From: Bacteroidaceae bacterium
GTDB lineage: Bacteria; Bacteroidota; Bacteroidia; Bacteroidales; Bacteroidaceae
Length of the DNA: 49,451 bases
Direction of reading: 5' to 3'
Assembly (NCBI GenBank): GCA_017622815.1
Contig: JAGAQH010000034.1
Span: 1-49,451, forward strand
Shown piece by piece: positions 33,022 to 43,409 of the stretch; the first letter of the stretch is position 1; the number at the start of each line of letters is the position of its first letter. Position numbers and translations under genes: made by a program. The notes under the pieces were generated by a model. That model saw only the letters and a program-made list of their open reading frames with translations. It was not told the origin of the DNA and made no database searches.

Positions 33022-33882
33022 ATGATAACGGCAAGCATAGTCACATACAACGACCACCTTCTGGACATAGAGGCCATCCTGCGCTCTATCATTGCGTCTC
33101 CCATACGTAAGGTATGGATAATAGACCATAGCGACGAGGTTTACTCTCTGCGCGAAGAACTTCAGCAATACATGCAAAGGGACAAGGAGATACGCGCTCA
33201 CATACAACGTGGTTTCCAGATAGAGTATCTTTTTGAGGACAATGTAGGGTATGGACGTGGCAACAACCGTGCCATACGTCTGGCCATGGAGGAAGGCAGC
33301 CTTTACCATCTGGTTGTGAACCCCGATGTGTGGTTCTCTTCCGATGTTATCCCCACAATCTGGAAGTACATGGAGGAGCATCCCGAGGTGGGACAGATTA
33401 TGCCTAAAGTGTTGTTCTTGGACGGCACTATCCAGCCTTTGGCAAAACTCCTGCCCACTCCAATGGACATGTTCTGCCGTATGTTCCTGCCGGAATGGAT
33501 GTTTGCAAGACGCAACAAGCGCTACGAACTGGCACACTCCGGCTACAAGCACACAATGGACGTGCCTTGCCTTTCCGGTTGCTTCATGTTCCTGCGCATG
33601 AGCACACTGAAGGAAACGGGGCTTTTTGACGAGCGCTATTTCATGTATGCCGAAGATTTCGACCTTACCCGACGCATACACCGCAATTACCGCACGCTCT
33701 TCTTCCCGCAGGTTTCCATATACCACAAGTTCAGCCGTGGCTCACACCGAAGTCTGCGCCTCTTCCTTGCCCACACCATAAGCATGATGCGCTATTTCTG
33801 CAAATTCGGTTGGTTCTACGATAGCGAACGCCGCCATTTCAACCGCAGGATACTTGATGAGATAAAGGAAAAGCAGGGATGA
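33022..33882 (+). CDS. GT2 family glycosyltransferase, rhamnosyltransferase-like
   Basis: 286-aa GT-A fold enzyme transferring a sugar to a cell-envelope glycan. N-terminal ITASIVTYNDHL, then EDNVGYGRGNNRAI, NPDVWFSSD (metal/nucleotide site), CLSGCFMFLRM and the acceptor-side DERYFMYAEDFDLTRRIHR. Its stop overlaps the start of the BASS transporter gene (ATGA). The sugar and acceptor are unknown. Confidence 0.9.
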   Translation: MITASIVTYNDHLLDIEAILRSIIASPIRKVWIIDHSDEVYSLREELQQYMQRDKEIRAHIQRGFQIEYLFEDNVGYGRGNNRAIRLAMEEGSLYHLVVNPDVWFSSDVIPTIWKYMEEHPEVGQIMPKVLFLDGTIQPLAKLLPTPMDMFCRMFLPEWMFARRNKRYELAHSGYKHTMDVPCLSGCFMFLRMSTLKETGLFDERYFMYAEDFDLTRRIHRNYRTLFFPQVSIYHKFSRGSHRSLRLFLAHTISMMRYFCKFGWFYDSERRHFNRRILDEIKEKQG

Positions 33883-34853
33883 ACGAAGTATTCCTTTTTC
33901 TGAAGCGATGGGGACTGGTGGTAAGCATGCTTACCGGTGCAAGTGCGTATTTCCTCTACATCAACATTGATGCTCTGGAGGGGACACGCGCATTGGCCAA
34001 CAATGTGGTGCAGGTGGCACAACCGACCCTGCTTTTCTTGATGCTCCTGCTTACGTTTCTGAAAGTGAAGCCCTCCGACCTGCACCTTCGCCGATGGCAG
34101 ATGGGAGGCCTGGCATTGCAGGGCAGTTTCTGGGTGCTGGGTGGCTTGGCGCTGATGTATATCCCCATGTCGTACACATGGAGGCTTGGCATGGAGGGAT
34201 TCCTTCTGTGCATGATATGCCCCACGGCCACGGCGGCGGCGGTGATTACAGGCAAACTGGGTGGCAACCAGGGGTCGCTGACCATGTACATCATCCTGGC
34301 CAACCTGATGGCGTCCCTGCTCATCCCTGCCATGATACCGCTGATATACCAGAACAGCGACATCACCTTCTGGGCAACATTCTCGCAAATAGTGCTGAAG
34401 ATTTTTCCCCTGCTGTTCCTCCCATTTGTCTGTGCCATAATAATGCGCCGTCTGACACCTGGACTTGCAAGGGTGCTGACCGGCATTCCCAATGCCGCCT
34501 TCTACCTGTGGATGATAGCCCTGTCCATGGCGATTGCCGTAAGCGTGAAGAACATGCACCATAGTCTCAATGCCGGTCATGGCCTGTTGCCACAGGTGAC
34601 CATAGCGGCAGGAAGCCTGCTGGCATGCCTGATACAGTTCTCCTCGGGCAGATGGATGGGAAAGCATCTTGGCCGTCATGCCGAAGACGAGGTTATCAGT
34701 GCCACACAGGGTCTCGGCCAGAAGAACACCATCTTCTCCATCTGGTGCGGATACTCCTTCATGGATCCGCTGAGCAGTATTGCCGGAGGTTTCTACAGCA
34801 TCTGGCACAACGTGTACAATTCCTACCAGTTGGCAAAGAGGGTGGGGAAGTAG
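33879..34853 (+). CDS. BASS family sodium-dependent transporter
   Basis: 324-aa polytopic protein with about nine or ten helices. It has family sequences: TFLKVKPSDLHLRRWQM, MICPTATAAAVITGKLGGN and TQGLGQKNTIFSIWCGYSF. Relatives import bile acids, pyruvate or other organic anions with sodium; the substrate here is unknown. Translationally coupled to the GT2 gene. Confidence 0.87.
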   Translation: MNEVFLFLKRWGLVVSMLTGASAYFLYINIDALEGTRALANNVVQVAQPTLLFLMLLLTFLKVKPSDLHLRRWQMGGLALQGSFWVLGGLALMYIPMSYTWRLGMEGFLLCMICPTATAAAVITGKLGGNQGSLTMYIILANLMASLLIPAMIPLIYQNSDITFWATFSQIVLKIFPLLFLPFVCAIIMRRLTPGLARVLTGIPNAAFYLWMIALSMAIAVSVKNMHHSLNAGHGLLPQVTIAAGSLLACLIQFSSGRWMGKHLGRHAEDEVISATQGLGQKNTIFSIWCGYSFMDPLSSIAGGFYSIWHNVYNSYQLAKRVGK

Positions 34854-34859
34854 TCTTGC

Positions 34860-35525
34860 TTAGTCTTGCCGAGGTAATACCAATTCTGCCAACTCGTCTG
34901 CATGATTGGCTATGGCACGAGGATTGTACGATGCCAGTTCTGCCAGGGGACGGAATCCCCATGAAACTCCGACGGCATCAATGCCGGCGTTGATGGCGGT
35001 CTGCATGTCAACCCCGGAGTCGCCGACATAAAGGGTGTCGGACTTGCCTACATTGGCCTTCTCTATTATTTCGTGGACGATGTCGGGAGACGGCTTTACA
35101 GGGATGCCCTGGCGTTGGCCAAGGACACATACAAAATTGATATGAGGGAAATAGTGAGCAACAAGTTTCTCCGTGGCTGACTGGTATTTGTTGGAGGCAA
35201 CAGCAAGCATGACTCCGCCCTCTTGAAGACTGGAGAGCATTTCCGAAATGCCGGGATATGGTGTGCTGAGGTCGGCATTATGCTGGTCATAGTATGCCAT
35301 GAAGTGGCGGCGGACGAGGGCGATGTTTTCTTCCGTCCGCTTGTCCAAGGGCATGGAGCGCTCCAATAACTTGCTTACCCCGTTGCCCACGAAGGTCTGG
35401 ATGACCTCCTCGCTATGTGTGGGGTATCCCATGACTTTGAGTGCTTCATTGGTAGCAACGGCAAGATCGGCTATGGTGTTCAGTAGGGTGCCGTCCAAAT
35501 CAAAGATGACAAGTCGCTTTTTCAT
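34860..35525 (-). CDS. HAD family phosphatase, phosphoglycolate phosphatase-like
   Basis: 221-aa HAD hydrolase with motif I VIFDLDGTLLNT, motif II AVASNK, the motif III lysine in PVKPSPD and motif IV YVGDSGVDMQTAINAG, plus a helical cap (residues about 15-85). ATG 35525 places motif I at the start; the upstream frame has no conserved sequence. It resembles Gph, but substrate range in this group is broad. Confidence 0.88.
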   Translation of the reverse strand: MKKRLVIFDLDGTLLNTIADLAVATNEALKVMGYPTHSEEVIQTFVGNGVSKLLERSMPLDKRTEENIALVRRHFMAYYDQHNADLSTPYPGISEMLSSLQEGGVMLAVASNKYQSATEKLVAHYFPHINFVCVLGQRQGIPVKPSPDIVHEIIEKANVGKSDTLYVGDSGVDMQTAINAGIDAVGVSWGFRPLAELASYNPRAIANHADELAELVLPRQD

Positions 35526-35564
35526 TTCCCTATCAACGCATTTTGCAAAATTTGCATGGACACG

Positions 35565-35599
35565 ACATAAACATTCAACGTTAAACATTCAACGTTTTA
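35565..35599. repeat. Short direct repeats before the MscS-like stop
   Basis: ACATTCAACGTT occurs twice in tandem (ATAAACATTCAACGTT, then AAACATTCAACGTTTT). It belongs to the class of simple repeats seen at several gene borders in the window. Confidence 0.6.
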
Positions 35600-36784
35600 C
35601 TATCCCAACTGCCCACCGTTGAAGTCTATACCCATGGGGGACTGGAAGACGTGCAGCCCGAACTTGGGGAGCATGGCAAAGACGTGTTCGAAGATTTCTG
35701 CTTGAAGATGCTCGTATGGTATCCATGTTGTGCCGTCGTAGAAGAAGTAGAGTTCCAGTGGCAGACCCTGCACGGTGGGCTGGAGTTGTCGCACCATGAT
35801 GGTGAGATTCTTATTGACGCGCGGATGACGACGCAGATAGTTTTCCAGATAGTTGCGGAAGACGTGGAGGTTGACGACCATATTGTCCTCACGTTCCAAC
35901 CCCTCCAGCCAACCATGTTTCTGGAACTCGGCCATCTGCTCCTTGGTGGCAAAGGTGATGGAGCGCATGTCTATGTAGACGGAACGCTTTATGCGTCGGC
36001 CGCCGCTCTCTTCCATGCCGCGCCAGTTCTGGAAGGAGTCGCTGACAAGGGCATAGGGCGGTATGGTGGTTATGGTCATGTCCCAGTTCTGCACCTTCAC
36101 CGTGGTGAGGGTCACTTCTATCACGGAACCGTCAGCACCGTACTTGGGCATGGAAATCCAATCACCGGGGCGAAGCATGTCGTTGGCAGAAAGTTGCACA
36201 CCTGCCACCAGACCCATTATCATGTCCTTGAAGACAAGCATCAGCACGGCGGCCGAAGCACCGAGGGCTGTGAGGATGTAACCGGGGTTCTTGTTGATAA
36301 GTATGCTGACGATAATTATTAGTGCAACGCAGATAACTGCTATCTTCAGCATCTGGTATACTCCCTTCAGGGGATGGTTCTTTAGTTTGCCGTTGTGATT
36401 GGTGAGGTCGTACAGTGAGGTGAGGAACGAGCAAAGCATCTTGGCCACCACCACAATCATGTATATGGTATTCACCTTCAGGAGGAATTCCAGCACATGG
36501 TTGTCCTCGGAGAAAGCCAATGGCAGGAGTATCGTTATCAGAATCGGAGGAAGTAGCCGTGTGATGTCCTTCAGCACGATGTCATTAAGCAGGATATCGT
36601 CCCACTTGGAGCGTGTCCCCTCCCTGAGTTTCCTGACCAGAGGGATGATGCCGCGGTTGCAGAGCAGGTTCACAATGTATATGACTATGGCTATGCCTAA
36701 AACAACAAAGCACCAGTAGAGCCAGTACATGGAGTCGGGATTGACGCCCCAGTCTTGAAGAAGTCTTACTATTGTGTTGTTCAT
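35600..36784 (-). CDS. Mechanosensitive channel, MscS family (YbdG-like)
   Basis: 394-aa channel protein with about five membrane helices, the pore-lining helix rich in Gly/Ala (LTALGASAAVLMLVFKDMIMGLVAG, in part GASAAVLMLVFKD) and the beta domain MLRPGDWISMPKYGADGSVIEVTLTTVKV. The long C-terminal domain with NLHVFRNYLENYL resembles YbdG rather than classical MscS. It should relieve osmotic stress. Confidence 0.9.
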   Translation of the reverse strand: MNNTIVRLLQDWGVNPDSMYWLYWCFVVLGIAIVIYIVNLLCNRGIIPLVRKLREGTRSKWDDILLNDIVLKDITRLLPPILITILLPLAFSEDNHVLEFLLKVNTIYMIVVVAKMLCSFLTSLYDLTNHNGKLKNHPLKGVYQMLKIAVICVALIIIVSILINKNPGYILTALGASAAVLMLVFKDMIMGLVAGVQLSANDMLRPGDWISMPKYGADGSVIEVTLTTVKVQNWDMTITTIPPYALVSDSFQNWRGMEESGGRRIKRSVYIDMRSITFATKEQMAEFQKHGWLEGLEREDNMVVNLHVFRNYLENYLRRHPRVNKNLTIMVRQLQPTVQGLPLELYFFYDGTTWIPYEHLQAEIFEHVFAMLPKFGLHVFQSPMGIDFNGGQLG

Positions 36785-36814
36785 ACCTAAAGAATGTGTG
36801 TTTGAGTTAGTGAT

Positions 36815-36848
36815 GATGTGTATATATTATTATATATAAGGTATAGGT
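36815..36848. repeat. AT-rich element upstream of the MscS-like gene
   Basis: TATTATATATAAGGTATAGG, matching the cores at 27484 and 32222, lies between the phospholipase D-like and MscS-like genes. The arms pair less well here. Confidence 0.5.
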
Positions 36849-36868
36849 GTACCGCTCGGGGCGTAGGC

Positions 36869-38107
36869 CTATAGGATACCGCGTATGCCCTTTGTCCACC
36901 AGCCGAGACGACGTTTGGAACGGGGATAGAGTTCCTTCCAGTTGTCCTCGGTAAGCATGACGGCAGTTTCGCGATGGATGTCAAAATATGCATTGAGTTG
37001 CGAGCAGTACTCCGGTGAGAAGAAGTAAGCATTCACCTCGTAGTCGAAACTGAGCGAGCGGGCATCCAGGTTGGCCGTGCCTACGGTACAGAGCGAGTCG
37101 TCCACTATCATCACCTTGTCATGATGGAAGCACTCCTTGCAAAGCCACACCTTGGCGCCACGTCGGGCAAGGTTGTACACCTCGCGTGCCGTGCTGACCT
37201 CGCTTATCAGGTTGTCGCCCTTGTGCCCGAGCAGGAATTCCACCTCCACACCGCGCTCGATGCACCGGCGTATGGCCTTGCGCACACTGCTGACGAGAAT
37301 GACGTAGGGATTGATGATGCGCACACGTTTCTGTGCGTTGTCCAGACATGATATGTAACTTTCCCGGATGTGTGCACTCTTCTTTCCCGGTTCGCGGTCC
37401 ACCACAAAGGCTTCGTATCCTCCGGGCAATGTTTCGTAGAGATGGGCTTCGGGACTCTGGTATGCCATAGAGTCAAGATACTCTCCTGTCTCCTTGTACC
37501 ACATCTCGGCAAAAAGACGCTGGTATCCCTCCACAATGGGGCCTTCCAGACGGGCATGCATATCTGCCCACTTGCCTATTTCCGGTTTGCCGTGTATGTA
37601 GTAGTCGGCAATATTCAGACCTCCCGTAAATACCATGCGTCCGTCAATGACCACCATCTTTCGGTGCATGCGGTGCAGGGCATGGTTCACATAGGGGAAG
37701 CGCATGGGATCGAAGCCGACAAGTTCAAGTCCCTGCGAACGGTAATGGTTGATGAAATCCTCTGTCAGGTTCGGCTCCTTTCCACTACATCCGAAGGCAT
37801 CGTAAAGTATGCGCACCTTCACACTTCTTTTAGCGGCCTTGGCCAGTTCGTCAAGCAGATGACGTCCTATACTGTCGTTGTACCACTTGTAGTATTCTAT
37901 GTGTATGTAGTGTTTTGCCTTGGAAATGGCTTCTTCCAGGTCCTGCAACTTTGCCTTGGCTCCTGGAAGGATTTTCATGGAGCAATGCTCATACCTTGGG
38001 AAACCGTATGTGATGAAGTCTTGTCTTATACGGGATACCTGTGCATTAAGAGGCAGGTGGGTATACAGGATGAACAGGAAAAGCAGGGTGGTCAGTCGTC
38101 TCCTCAT
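36869..38107 (-). CDS. Phospholipase D-like protein, cardiolipin synthase type
   Basis: 412-aa protein with two HKD motifs: HRKMVVIDGRMVFTGGLN and HHDKVMIVDDSLCTVGTAN. A hydrophobic N-terminus (TTLLFLFILYTHLPLNA) could be a signal peptide or anchor. Cardiolipin synthases join two phosphatidylglycerols in the inner membrane. It lies between SIS and MscS genes on the same strand, 10 bp after the SIS stop. Confidence 0.88.
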   Translation of the reverse strand: MRRRLTTLLFLFILYTHLPLNAQVSRIRQDFITYGFPRYEHCSMKILPGAKAKLQDLEEAISKAKHYIHIEYYKWYNDSIGRHLLDELAKAAKRSVKVRILYDAFGCSGKEPNLTEDFINHYRSQGLELVGFDPMRFPYVNHALHRMHRKMVVIDGRMVFTGGLNIADYYIHGKPEIGKWADMHARLEGPIVEGYQRLFAEMWYKETGEYLDSMAYQSPEAHLYETLPGGYEAFVVDREPGKKSAHIRESYISCLDNAQKRVRIINPYVILVSSVRKAIRRCIERGVEVEFLLGHKGDNLISEVSTAREVYNLARRGAKVWLCKECFHHDKVMIVDDSLCTVGTANLDARSLSFDYEVNAYFFSPEYCSQLNAYFDIHRETAVMLTEDNWKELYPRSKRRLGWWTKGIRGIL

Positions 38108-38117
38108 ACTCCCGTGT

Positions 38118-38708
38118 CTATGCGTTTAGGGTTTGCTTCATCAAGCCTCCGGGTGTTACGCGTGCCACATCGGCTGGCTTTACCTTGCGCGCCTCTATAA
38201 GGGCACATGCCAATGCATCGCCCAAGGCCATGGAGACGATGGTACTGCTTGTGGGTACCAGGTTTATGGGGCATGCCTCCGTTTTTGTACGTATGTCCAG
38301 AATGCACTCCGAGGCGACACCCAAGGTGGACTCCGGTGCAGATGTAATGGAGATGACCGGAACATTGCATTCCTGGATGTATGGCAAGAGGCGCAGTATT
38401 TCGCTTGTCTCTCCGCTTTTGCTCACGACAAGCAGGACGTCTCCCTCCGTTACCGCCCCCAGGTTCCCGTGATAGGCATCCACGGCATTCATAAACAGGG
38501 CAGGTGTGCCCGAACTGCTCATCGTGGAGGCTATCTTGGCGCCGATGTGTCCGCTATTGCCCACACCGGTCACTATTACTTTTCCCTTGCATGAAAGTAT
38601 CATGTCTACGGCACGGATGAAATTGTCGTCCAAGGACTGTACTACGTCCAATATTGCCTGGACCTCATCGTGAAGGCATTTCTCTGCTATATAGGAATAC
38701 GTGTTCAT
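38118..38708 (-). CDS. SIS-domain sugar-phosphate isomerase (KdsD/KpsF-like, no CBS)
   Basis: 196-aa single SIS domain: VTGVGNSGHIGAKIASTMSSSGTPALFMNAVDAYHG (in part GVGNSGHIGAKIAST), VSKSGETSEIL and SMALGDALACAL. It matches the SIS half of arabinose-5-phosphate isomerases but lacks the two CBS domains, and the usual HPGG end is changed to TPGG. It may act on another sugar phosphate. ATG 38708 is chosen by conservation. Confidence 0.75.
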   Translation of the reverse strand: MNTYSYIAEKCLHDEVQAILDVVQSLDDNFIRAVDMILSCKGKVIVTGVGNSGHIGAKIASTMSSSGTPALFMNAVDAYHGNLGAVTEGDVLLVVSKSGETSEILRLLPYIQECNVPVISITSAPESTLGVASECILDIRTKTEACPINLVPTSSTIVSMALGDALACALIEARKVKPADVARVTPGGLMKQTLNA

Positions 38709-38820
38709 AAGCGTAGAAGTGTTGTTGCCTATTCGGGGAGTATCGTGAAGGCATGTCCCCTTTGTCACAAACAGACCTTTTGCCTGACGAGGGGATGCCT
38801 GCAATGCCGTTATCGCTGGC

Positions 38821-39282
38821 TTATTTCTTGAAGTAGTAGATGAAGGTGGCTATGCCCTCCACGGCCTTCTTGCCCGTTTCCTGTATCTCGATGACAAACT
38901 TCACGTTGGTCTTGATGGCACCGCGGAGGTTCTGTATCTCATCCAGTGATACCTTCATGCGTATGCTCTGGCCGGACAGGACGGGCTGGCCGAAGCGCAT
39001 GTCCTTCATGCCGTAGTTCATCATACGCTCCAGATTGTTCACTTCGATAATCTGGTTCCACATCAGGGGAATCATGCTCAGGGTCAGATAGCCGTGTGCT
39101 ATGGTCTGTCCGAAGGGACTTTCCGTCTTGCACTTCTCCACGTCCACGTGAATCCACTGGTGGTCGTCCGTGGCATCGGCAAACTGGTTTATTCTGTCTT
39201 GGGATATCAGCACCCACTCGCTGGCACCGAGTTCCTTGCCCTCATAGGCAACAAACTCCTCGTATGAATTGATTGTAAGCAT
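38821..39282 (-). CDS. MaoC-like (R)-enoyl-CoA hydratase
   Basis: 153-aa hot-dog-fold protein with the MaoC signature INQFADATDDHQWIHVD (catalytic Asp and His), and TIAHGYLTLSMIP. It hydrates enoyl-CoA esters. It sits between dapA and the SIS gene; the metabolic context is not evident. Confidence 0.88.
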   Translation of the reverse strand: MLTINSYEEFVAYEGKELGASEWVLISQDRINQFADATDDHQWIHVDVEKCKTESPFGQTIAHGYLTLSMIPLMWNQIIEVNNLERMMNYGMKDMRFGQPVLSGQSIRMKVSLDEIQNLRGAIKTNVKFVIEIQETGKKAVEGIATFIYYFKK

Positions 39283-39317
39283 ATATTAGGAAGGTTTAGG
39301 TTTGTTGGATTGCAAGT

Positions 39318-40211
39318 TCAGATTCTTATCCCCAGTTCCGTGGCCAGTTCGGAGATGCGCTTCTCCGTGCCAAGGCGTGCCGGCACGAGGGGCAGGCGCA
39401 GTTCGTTCTGGATGAGGCCCATTTCGCTGAGCAGGGCCTTCACGCCGGCAGGGTTGCCGTCCACGAAGAGCAGTTTGAAGAGTTCCGTGAAGCGGTGGTG
39501 TATCTCCAGTGCCTGCGGATACTCTCCGCGCAGTGCCAGGCGCACCATGCGGCTGAACTCGTAGGGCAGAGCGTTGCCAATCACACTTATTACGCCCACT
39601 GCACCCAGGGTGATGAGGGGGAAGGTGATACCGTCGTCGCCACTGATAACGTCGAAGTCCTGGGGTTTGTTCTTGATTATCTCGTCCATCTGGCTGATGT
39701 TGCCCGACGCTTCCTTGATGGCCACCACATTGTCAAACTCGCGTGCCAGACGCAAGGTGGTTTCCACCGCCATGTTCACGCCGGTACGGCCGGGCACATT
39801 GTAGAGCACCACGGGTACGGGGCTTGCCTTGGCTATAGCGGCAAAGTGCTGGTAGATGCCTTCCTGGGAGGGCTTGTTGTAATACGGGCAAACGCTGAGG
39901 ATGCCATCAATGCCGGTAAAGTCGCCGGTCTTCAGTTCCTGCACCACGGCGGCGGTGCTGTTGCCTCCGCATCCGAGCAGGATGGGCACACGTCCGGCCA
40001 CACGCTGTACGATCTCCTCGCGGATACGTGTCTTTTCTTCCGATGTCAGTGTCGGGGTTTCCGCCGTTGTTCCCATCACGCAAAGGAAATCAATGCCGCG
40101 CGATATCTGGTATTCCACCAGGCGGAAGAGAGAGTCCCAGTCTATACTCCCGTCTGCATTGAAGGGCGTTACGAGTGCTACTCCCAAGCCCTTGAATTTA
40201 TTTTGAGCCAT
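39318..40211 (-). CDS. dapA: 4-hydroxy-tetrahydrodipicolinate synthase
   Basis: 297-aa TIM-barrel enzyme that condenses pyruvate with aspartate semialdehyde in the lysine/diaminopimelate pathway. It has GTTAETPTLTSEEK, VVLYNVPGRTG with the catalytic Tyr, VVAIKEASGN with the Schiff-base Lys, and SGDDG. Standard length. Confidence 0.96.
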   Translation of the reverse strand: MAQNKFKGLGVALVTPFNADGSIDWDSLFRLVEYQISRGIDFLCVMGTTAETPTLTSEEKTRIREEIVQRVAGRVPILLGCGGNSTAAVVQELKTGDFTGIDGILSVCPYYNKPSQEGIYQHFAAIAKASPVPVVLYNVPGRTGVNMAVETTLRLAREFDNVVAIKEASGNISQMDEIIKNKPQDFDVISGDDGITFPLITLGAVGVISVIGNALPYEFSRMVRLALRGEYPQALEIHHRFTELFKLLFVDGNPAGVKALLSEMGLIQNELRLPLVPARLGTEKRISELATELGIRI

Positions 40212-40336
40212 GCTTCTTTCTTTGGGTCACGCACCGCCGGCCTTTATGCCTTGTCGCGATACGTGCTTCTTAATTTATTTGGGCACAAAATTACAACTTT
40301 TTCATGATATAAAGGGCGGGTGTGCTCCTTTTTTAT

Positions 40337-40344
40337 TACTTTTG
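40337..40344 (+). promoter_or_regulatory. -7 box for ligA
   Basis: TACTTTTG (TAnnTTTG), 19 bp before the ligA ATG. Confidence 0.65.
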
Positions 40345-40357
40345 CAATATAAATTAA

Positions 40358-42472
<2,115 letters not shown>

Positions 42473-42480
42473 ACGTTCCC

Positions 42481-42582
42481 CGAGGCGAAGGGCATCGCTT
42501 CACGAGGCGAAGGGCGTGACAATACGTTGTGAGAGGCTTGACAATACGTTGTCAAGGCCATTACAATACGAGGCCTTTTCCA
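42481..42582 (+). repeat. Degenerate short repeats between ligA and the next gene
   Basis: CGAGGCGAAGGGC occurs twice (from 42490-region and about 19 bp later) and TGACAATACGTTGT twice. CTTGACAA-TACG-TTGTCAAG forms a perfect stem. No gene is seen here. Confidence 0.6.
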
Positions 42583-42608
42583 TAGCAAAGAATACCGTTG
42601 GCAAGAAC

Positions 42609-43379
42609 ATGACAAGAACCTTGCAATTCCACATCGAGGAACTCATACCCTACATCAACTGGGTGTACTTCTACCATGCTTGGGGAGTGAACTCCGAGCA
42701 GGGCAGGGAAATCCGTGCGGAAGCGGACATGCTGCTTGCCCGTTGGGCAGAAGAGAAACGCCAAACCAGATTCCGGGTGCGCCTGTTCAAGGCGCACTCT
42801 TCTGAGGAGGACATACTGCTCTATGGAGACAAGGGCGACACACATGTACTTCCGCTCCTGCGCCAGCAAAGTCCTCCCTACCTCTGCCTTGCCGATTTCC
42901 TGCCTCCCGTCAGCATGCCGGCGGAAACGATGGGCGTGTTTGCATCCATGGTGCCGTTCCGTGTGGATGACCTGCTCGGACAGACACTTGCCGACAGGCT
43001 TGCCGAGGCGTCGGCCGAGCGCGGGCATGAGATAGTCAGGAAAGACATTTGGGGATATGCCCCCGACGAGAACCTGACACCCGGGGAGATGTTTGCCGAG
43101 CGCTACCGTGGCAAGCGCCCTGCCGTGGGCTATCCTTCTCTGCCCGACCAAAGTCTGAACTTCGTGCTTGCCGACCTGCTGGACTTTGCCTCGCTGGGCA
43201 TAAGCCTGACAGAGAACGGGGCAATGATACCGCATGCCAGCACCACGGGCCTTATGATAGCGCATCCCCAATGCCGCCACTTCAAGGTAGGAACCATAGG
43301 CGAAGACCAACTGGCCGACTATGCCTCGCGCAGGGGGACCTCGCCGGATGCGCTAAGGAAATTCATGGACATTGCATAA
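42609..43379 (+). CDS. Stand-alone MetH activation-domain-like protein
   Basis: 256-aa protein resembling the reactivation domain of cobalamin-dependent methionine synthase. It shows the RGKRPAVGYPSLPDQSLN stretch (compare RPAxGYPACPD) and an N-terminal region predicting GVNSEQGREIRAEAD. The methionine synthase core is absent. In Bacteroidota such proteins are annotated separately and may help activate a split MetH or another corrinoid enzyme; this is inference. ATG 42609 is preferred because upstream sequence is repeat DNA. Confidence 0.75.
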   Translation: MTRTLQFHIEELIPYINWVYFYHAWGVNSEQGREIRAEADMLLARWAEEKRQTRFRVRLFKAHSSEEDILLYGDKGDTHVLPLLRQQSPPYLCLADFLPPVSMPAETMGVFASMVPFRVDDLLGQTLADRLAEASAERGHEIVRKDIWGYAPDENLTPGEMFAERYRGKRPAVGYPSLPDQSLNFVLADLLDFASLGISLTENGAMIPHASTTGLMIAHPQCRHFKVGTIGEDQLADYASRRGTSPDALRKFMDIA

Positions 43380-43409
43380 CCAAGGACTCAAAGACGTCTA
43401 TCATCAACA

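Noticed and set aside
42473-42608. Cobalamin riboswitch before the MetH-activation-like gene
   Set aside because: No B12-box (GCCACTG-like) sequence; the gap is filled by short repeats.
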